Source: Gryganskiella cystojenkinii (taxonomy: Eukaryota; Mortierellomycota; Mortierellomycetes; Mortierellales; Mortierellaceae). From it: 25,440 nt of DNA. Location: positions 1 to 25,440 of the forward strand of contig JAAAIG010000576.1 of the NCBI GenBank assembly GCA_015852425.1, in the 5' to 3' direction. Below the pieces are notes generated by a model that worked only from the letters and a program-made list of their open reading frames with translations, did no database searches and was not told the origin of the DNA. A program made the position numbers and the translations under genes. This document shows positions 20,151 to 25,440 of this stretch, one piece after another. Every line of letters begins with the position of its first letter. Position 1 is the stretch's first letter.

Positions 20151-21128
20151 TTACGTCATGAAGCTCTGGCCGCATCCGCACGACTCCTTGACGTTGGGGT
20201 TGTTGAATACAAACTGAGCAGACAACTTGTCCTCAACATAGTCCATCTCTGATCCAAGCACTGAAAGAAGAGCCTTGTTGTCCACCAGTACCGTTACACC
20301 TATGTCCCCGTATAAGAAAGAAGAGCGACGATGAGAATAGGAACATTTCTTGTTGGTACAAACTTGCAGAAAATGTCATTCAGTCCACTTTGACTTACCA
20401 TCTTGCTTGATCTCCTCGTCAAACTTCTCTTTCTTGGTAGTGTATTGAAGATCGTATTGCTGTCCAGAACATCCCTTGGTGCGGATACCGACGCGGATCA
20501 CCTTGGGCTCTGGTCCTTCTGTAAGAGAGCGCAGACGGGTTACCGCTGAAGGTGTCTGTTTTCGAGAAAAGTCGTCCAGTTATTTTGTTCCAGCGTAATC
20601 GAGATAAGCCCAGTAAAAAGTGTGGAAATCCCATGTGTCGTACGTTGTGTCGCATGTTGTGTCGTAACGACAGCAGTTCCCGTCAACGTATAAAAAAAGA
20701 AAATCGAGAGCGGATACGATCCGGGAAGTGGCGAGACGTTTCCCCAAGGAGTTGAAATATAATAATTTTTTGGGTGGGGTGGGGTGGTGACAAATAAGTC
20801 CAAGCCGAATAGAAATGAAACAGCGCAGTTGAGAGTCCAGACAATTGAGCCGAATGCATTGAGGATGTAAAAAGTTGAGTTCGCAAGAGTATTTCCATGA
20901 TGCAGATGCCAAGCAGTTGTCCAGAGTTAGATATAAAGTGAAAAAAAAGAGAGAGTGATACTGTTAGTTGCCTTGCTCGATGGAAAAAAAGATCTTTTTT
21001 CATTTTTTTGTTGTGCCTGTGCAGAAGAAAAGAAAAAGAAAAGAAAAGCGTACGAGAGTGAGGACAGCCTTCCTTGGACGGGGGATTCTTGGCGTTGCTG
21101 CCTTGATGACCTTTGCAGCCAGTGACAT
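20151..21128 (-). CDS. ISA1: Mitochondrial A-type iron-sulfur assembly protein, ISCA1/Isa1 family
   Basis: Three exons: 21128-21054 (75 nt), 20555-20399 and 20299-20151, giving 126 aa (human ISCA1 is 129). The first intron is 498 nt with a GTACGC donor and AACAG acceptor; the second is 98 nt with GTAAGT and ATAG. Joining gives KAVLTLTPSAVTRLRSL across the first boundary, matching the LTLTPSAV block of ISCA1, and KQDGVTVLVDNKALL across the second. The three conserved Cys are in TKGCSG and ESCGCGQS near the C-terminus. The LGSEMDYVEDKLSAQFVFNN segment is diagnostic of ISCA1 rather than ISCA2. The N-terminus (AAKVIKAATPRIPRPRK) is basic with no acidic residue, as in a matrix presequence. Family knowledge: with Isa2 and Iba57 it makes 4Fe-4S clusters for aconitase, lipoate synthase and others. 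Its second and third exons are too short to stand out as open frames. Confidence 0.93.
20556..21053 (-). other. 498-nt first intron of ISCA1/ISA1
   Basis: The intron is long compared with most others here (76-225 nt) and has a non-consensus GTACGC donor. It contains a pyrimidine-rich stretch on the minus strand just after the donor and a C-rich CCACCCCACCCCACCC tract (about 20773-20788). I found no extra exon or RNA gene in it. Confidence 0.7.
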
Positions 21129-21441
21129 TGTGTATATTTTAGATGTGAGTGAGTAAAGAGAGGGATGAAGAGTGCAAGAAGTGGGGTTTGTTGATGAATG
21201 AAAAGTGAGAAAGCTGAAAATATAAAATGCTCCGCTCCTCCGAGAGTTTCTCTGCGACAACACAGTCACACCCTCTCCGAGAAACAAGCTTTCTTTGTTC
21301 CCGTCCCTTTTCGGTCGCGTTCTTGTCTCTTATCCTCCAAGAGCTGATCACGCCCCTGTTGCTACCTCGAAAGCCGGGACATTCTTTATTGTTTCCATTC
21401 CTCAGGACCATTCAAGCAACAAAAAGACATTGGAAACAATA
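21129..21441. promoter_or_regulatory. Divergent promoter of ISCA1 and mitochondrial SerRS
   Basis: This 313-bp interval separates two divergent genes for mitochondrial proteins. TATAAAA at 21221-21227 faces the seryl-tRNA synthetase, about 215 bp from its ATG. The open frame upstream of the SerRS ATG (from 21295) contains no in-frame ATG and is taken as 5' leader. Confidence 0.5.
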
Positions 21442-23384
21442 ATGCTTAGAATGACTAGGTCAGGATGCTTCTCTTTCAGGGGAATGCATCCCTTCACATC
21501 GGCAATCAGATCAAGTCAACAGCAACGGATAGCGTCTGCCGTCCAGTCAAGGCAGCCCCTCTCCACAACATTCCGACTCTTCAAGTCCGTCGATTTGACC
21601 ACATCATCATCCCAAGGAACTGCTGCTGCTGCACCAAGTCTTGATGTCACCCCGGCCTTGGTTCTGAAACCCCACATCAACTTCAAGTCCCTGGCTCAAC
21701 CCGATATCACTGCCGCCATGGAGGTCAACATCAAACATCGAAACCTCCCTAGCTCGATCTCTGTCGCAGAAGTCAACTCACTTTACAAGACTTTCAACGA
21801 AAAGACTCAACGACTCGACAAACTCAGGGCAGAAAGGAACCAGATCGCGGCCGAGATGAAGAGTCTTTTCGGAGGTCGTTCTGGATCCAAGAACAAGAAA
21901 TCATCATCAGCACCAGCGGCGTCCGTTTCAACAGAGACATTGACCAAGGAAGAAAAGGAGATCCTTCGCCAGGAACTGGTTGAACGTGGCAAGGTTGTCA
22001 AGGAGGATATTCACATCAGAGAAGCCGAGCTCGACGCACTCGAGTCTATACTTTTTGACCGTGCAGTCATGATCCCCAACAACACCCATCCAACCTCGCC
22101 CATCGGACCAGAGTCAGCAGCGAAATTAACCCGCCTTCAAGGAATACCTCGACTAAACCCAGGAGTAAAGGTGTATGCTGATCCCAGCCATTCGGACGAG
22201 AACAGTGGACAAGAAAGCCAAGCATTACAAGGACAAGTTTCGCAATACCCTTTGTTGGACCATGTGACGCTCTCCAAGACTCTGGATCTCATGGACTTTG
22301 ATTCCGCCACGTCCGTGACTGGATCTCGATGGTATTACCTCAAGAACGAAGCTGCGCTCTTGGAACTTGCCTTGATCCAGTTTGCGACTCAGCGTGCTGT
22401 TAAGGCAGGATACATGCCCGTGATCACCCCAGATGTTGTCCGGCCCGAGGTGGTTCAGGCTTGTGGATTCCAACCCAGAGATGAAGCCTCGCAGACCTAC
22501 TGGGTATCGACCGTAGCCCCTGGATCTGCGCGCGCCAACACTGTCGAGGGAGCACACCATCATCGTCACTCTGCACTTTGTCTCGTTGCTACGGCCGAGA
22601 TTGCTCTTGCTGGAATGAACTTGAACAAGGTCCTGAAGGAAAGTCAATTACCAATGAAATTGGCGGGATTCGGACGCGCGTTCAGAGCCGAGGCCGGGTC
22701 TCGGGGTGCAGAGGTCAAGGGTCTTTATCGAGTTCATCAGTTCAGCAAAGTCGAATTATTTGTCCTCTCGAAGGCAGATCAAGGAGAGAGTGATCGGATC
22801 CTGGAGGAGATTCGACAGTTCCAAGAGAACATCTTTGAGGAACTCGGTCTTTGCTACAGGTAATGAGGCTTATGTCCGTCTCTTTAACTTTTTGTCGACT
22901 TTGTTGCGGTATCTGCATCTATGGCTATGTGTTCTAACCTTTTCTTTCTTCTTACCAATCAAGGGTCCTCGACATGCCTACGGAGGAACTTGGCGCGAGT
23001 GCATACAAGAAATACGATATCGAGGCATGGATGCCAGGCAGGAACGGATGGGGCGAGATTTCGTCGACTTCGAACTGCACAGACTACCAAGCACGGAGGC
23101 TCAACATCCGGTACAGGACCAACAAATCTGTCCTCCAGCGATCAATCATGGCAGACCTGGACTCGGATTCGGAGTCTTCTTCCTCTCCTGCGGGTGTGTC
23201 CTCGATATCAACAACGACAACAGAGTTTGTTCATACGTTGAATGGAACAGCGATGGCGATTCCTAGGATTATTGTTGCTCTTTTGGAGACGTATCAACAA
23301 CAGGATGGGTCTGTTCATCTCCCAGAGTGTTTATGGCCGTTCATGGGAGGTATCAAGACGATTCAGCCCAAGACCGAGTTGTAG
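21442..23384 (+). CDS. Seryl-tRNA synthetase, mitochondrial type
   Basis: Two exons, 21442-22859 and 22964-23384, give 612 aa. The donor is GTAATG, the acceptor is TCAAG, and the join falls in [20 protein letters not shown], the classical SerRS segment. The N-terminus ([14 protein letters not shown], then Ser/Gln/Arg-rich) has the look of a matrix presequence. An N-terminal coiled-coil tRNA-binding arm follows at about residues 95-210 ([20 protein letters not shown]). The class II catalytic domain has the serine-binding [10 protein letters not shown], motif 2 FRAE (414-417) and motif 3 [11 protein letters not shown] (Arg 574). It attaches serine to tRNA-Ser. Insertions relative to typical enzymes are a Lys/Ser-rich loop in the arm, a His-rich loop (GAHHHRHS) before the TAE motif, and a Ser-rich acidic loop ([11 protein letters not shown]) before motif 3. 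The first ATG in frame was chosen as the start. Confidence 0.93.
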
Positions 23385-23780
23385 ATAAACATCCTGTGGA
23401 CGTTATTAAAGCGCATTACTACTTGTGCTCCTATCTTTTGCGAAAAATTTGGGCTGTGGTGGCGATGCCTTTTGAGGAAAAGAGCGCATTAAGATCGTCG
23501 ATCGAGAACCGAAAATATTCCACGACAGCGAAGAACAGCACGTCACCCCACCATTTCATTCTTTGGGACAAAAGGGAAAGAAAAAGGGACTGTCAAAAAA
23601 AAAAAAAAAGGTTTCCATTCATTTCATTGTTCTCGTTACTCTTTCCACCTGCACATCACCCACTGCTATTGCCCTCCCACTCTATAACAATTTCGAACGA
23701 AGGAAGAAAGAAAGATAGAGAGAGAAAAAGAAGAAAGGAACAGACTTGACCCTTCCGGCTATTTCAACACGGCTCATCGT
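23385..23780. promoter_or_regulatory. SerRS 3' flank and promoter of the Cys-rich membrane protein gene
   Basis: I see no gene. A 15-nt A run at about 23595-23609 and a purine-rich GAAAG-type tract (about 23700-23740) precede the next gene and may mark its promoter. No canonical TATA box or AATAAA was found. Confidence 0.4.
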
Positions 23781-25329
23781 ATGAGCTCAACCACGACACC
23801 ACTGCCGTTGTCTCTGGTGGAGGGATGCTTCAACTTGGAGCACATCTACAACAACGATAACGAGCAACCATCTCCTCTCCATCACAAAGACTGCACTACC
23901 ACCACCACTATGTCAACTACATCAACAACACAGAGAAACAGAGGTTATAGGCCCTTCCTCTCCAGGGGGAAGATGGACCTCTCCTTCGTCTTCCTCATCT
24001 GGCTGTGCATCACCCTCGTCCTCTCCACAACTCAAGTCCAAGCACAAAATCACGTCGAGGCTCCCGACGGTGTCAACTCAGTAGACCAGTTTGATCCTTA
24101 TTTTGGTAAAGTGTTTTTGTGTGTTTACGGGTCGATTAGGGAGAGAGAGCGGTCGACAGTCTGAGTGGTTTTAAGAAACAGACTACGTCTTCCCGAAAAA
24201 AGAACTAACCCCCTTTGCCGTCTCTCTCTCTTCAACAGCGGGTATAAAATGTACGGTCCACGGCGGGGAATGTTGTAGTGACATGAACTCGATCGCCTGT
24301 CAGGGTTGGTTCTGTATCAAGAACACCTGTGCTGTCCTTCAGTGCGACGACTTGTGTGTCGATGATGCTCATTGGTTCTGTGGCAAGGTCGAGGGCGTGA
24401 CCAGGAATGACGGCCTGGCTTGCAAACGTCGAGCTTTTTTTAATCAACCCTGCAACAACCAGACTTTACCCTGTGATGAGGCCATGACCTGTTCTGCTGT
24501 CAACAGTACCTGTCAAATCACACCTGAAACCTTGGAGGAATACCAAGAAGAAGTTAAATCTAGAAGGATTACCATGGCCGGCATGATTGTGGTCCTGATT
24601 GGCATGTTTGTGGCCATGCGACGCATGTTGAAGAACGAAGAGGCTCGAAGACGCCAGATCTGGGAACCAGTCGATTCCAGCGCCGAGGCCTCGATCCTAA
24701 GACGGTTAGCCGAGGATACGCAAAGACGTGTTACAGGTGGATGGGGCCAGATCAGTGAATCCCTGGTCGAGAGCGGGAACGCTGCAACAGCTGCCATGGG
24801 GACCGCATTCACGAGGATCAGGAATAATGTCAGAAACGTCACCGGTGGATCTTCTCGACCCGAGGATTGCGATGATACTCTTGAGATGCTTCCGAACGGA
24901 CGACGAGCTCAGACCCGACGGGAGTTGGAAGCTGATATGAGGGACTTCTTGCTCGAGGCTGATGATGAGGCGGATGAGGACGAGGACGAAGATGGTCATA
25001 ACCAACGGGATGAGGACGGACTGTTGGCACGCCATCGTAGTAGCAGCAGCAGTAACAGTATCGGAAGCGGGAACGGTAGCGGAAGCAACAGCATCCACAG
25101 TCACTCATCAAGACCGACTGGATCCAACTCTCTTTCATTACCGCAGGCGGGACCAGGAGTCTCTTCAATATCGCCATCATTGTCGTCCACTTCATCCTCG
25201 GATGGTTTCCCCGACGAACCACCTTCGTACGATGAGATCCGTCCCAGTGGTGGTGGTCCCGATGGTCCAAGTCAATCCATCGCTGCGGGTTTGTCTGGAG
25301 GCAGGACTGGAAGCGATACCCTGGTGTAA
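23781..25329 (+). CDS. Single-pass membrane protein: Cys-rich lumenal domain and cytosolic PPxY tail, unknown function
   Basis: Two exons, 23781-24105 and 24239-25329, give 471 aa; the 133-nt intron has GTAAAG and AACAG, and removing it joins DPYFAGIKCTVHGG. I do not recognise the family. From the N-terminus: a Ser/Thr-rich stretch, a strong signal sequence (MDLSFVFLIWLCITLVLSTT, residues 65-84), a lumenal region with 14 Cys at 113-200 including an ECC pair, two N-glycosylation sequons (NQT at 182, NST at 197), one membrane helix (about 219-235) followed by RRMLKNEEARRR, an Asp/Glu-rich segment, Ser/Asn/Gly repeats, and DEPPSYDEI (PPSY at 436-439). The even number of Cys fits disulfide bonding. 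PPxY is the ligand of WW domains, especially Rsp5/NEDD4 ubiquitin ligases. The true start may be 23910 or 23973, both in better ATG context; 23973 gives a textbook cleavable signal peptide. Confidence 0.85.
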
Positions 25330-25386
25330 ATACCATAAAACCATTTTAGGCAAAAAAAGAAAAAGGTAGTGAGGGTAGTCATAAAC

Positions 25387-25414
25387 AATAAAAGTGATAA
25401 TGCAAATGAATAAA
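25387..25414 (+). terminator. Two putative polyadenylation signals
   Basis: AATAAA occurs at 25387-25392 and again at 25409-25414, 57 and 79 nt after the stop of the membrane protein gene. Confidence 0.5.
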
Positions 25415-25416
25415 CA

Positions 25417-25440
25417 TGTGTGTGTGTGTGTGTGTGTGTG
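25417..25440. repeat. (TG)n microsatellite
   Basis: Twelve uninterrupted TG units run to the end of the window, so the true length is unknown. It begins 2 nt after the second AATAAA. Confidence 0.95.

Noticed and set aside
19755..20252. 165-codon plus-strand frame
   Set aside because: Runs antisense into the final ISCA1 exon and lacks any domain.

Overview
The window reads as nuclear DNA of a filamentous early-diverging fungus. It encodes ten confident protein genes, eight of them interrupted by GT-AG introns of 76-742 nt, with about 300-800 bp between neighbours except for one 2.7 kb gap. A fungal-type alpha-aminoadipate reductase (LYS2) marks a fungus. The long S/N-rich low-complexity tracts, intron density and protein sequences look most like Mucoromycota/Mortierellomycota; that placement is my inference from memory of the families, not a search.

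Layout: (1) 203-2536 (-) SPB4-type DEAD-box helicase, 3 exons. (2) 2537-5221 a gene-poor 2.7 kb stretch with a broken, spliced gene remnant on the minus strand (about 3249-3829). (3) 5222-7248 (-) HAS1-type DEAD-box helicase, 3 exons. (4) 7610-8132 (+) CRIPT homologue, 3 exons, divergent from HAS1. (5) 8653-11332 (-) cytosolic SSA-type HSP70 with a 16-nt first coding exon, a 742-nt intron, and a TATA box plus a step-type heat-shock element upstream. (6) 11995-16848 (-) LYS2, 4 exons. (7) 17279-18185 (-) glutathione S-transferase-like protein, 2 exons. (8) 18947-19582 (-) lumazine synthase (RIB4-type), one exon. (9) 20151-21128 (-) ISCA1/Isa1 iron-sulfur assembly protein, 3 exons with a 498-nt first intron. 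(10) 21442-23384 (+) mitochondrial-type seryl-tRNA synthetase, 2 exons, divergent from ISCA1. (11) 23781-25329 (+) an unrecognised single-pass membrane protein with a 14-Cys lumenal domain and a cytosolic PPxY motif. A (TG)n microsatellite closes the window.

Functionally this is mostly core metabolism: two ribosome-biogenesis helicases, a splicing-associated zinc protein, a chaperone, lysine and riboflavin synthesis, and a divergent pair of mitochondrial genes (Fe-S assembly and tRNA charging). I see no defence island, secondary-metabolite cluster, RNA gene or intact transposon. The two items least explained by known biology are the Cys-rich PPxY membrane protein, whose architecture recalls animal Shisa/VOPP1/WBP1-like adaptors, and the decayed gene between SPB4 and HAS1. 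All exon boundaries were assigned by eye from splice signals and protein continuity.
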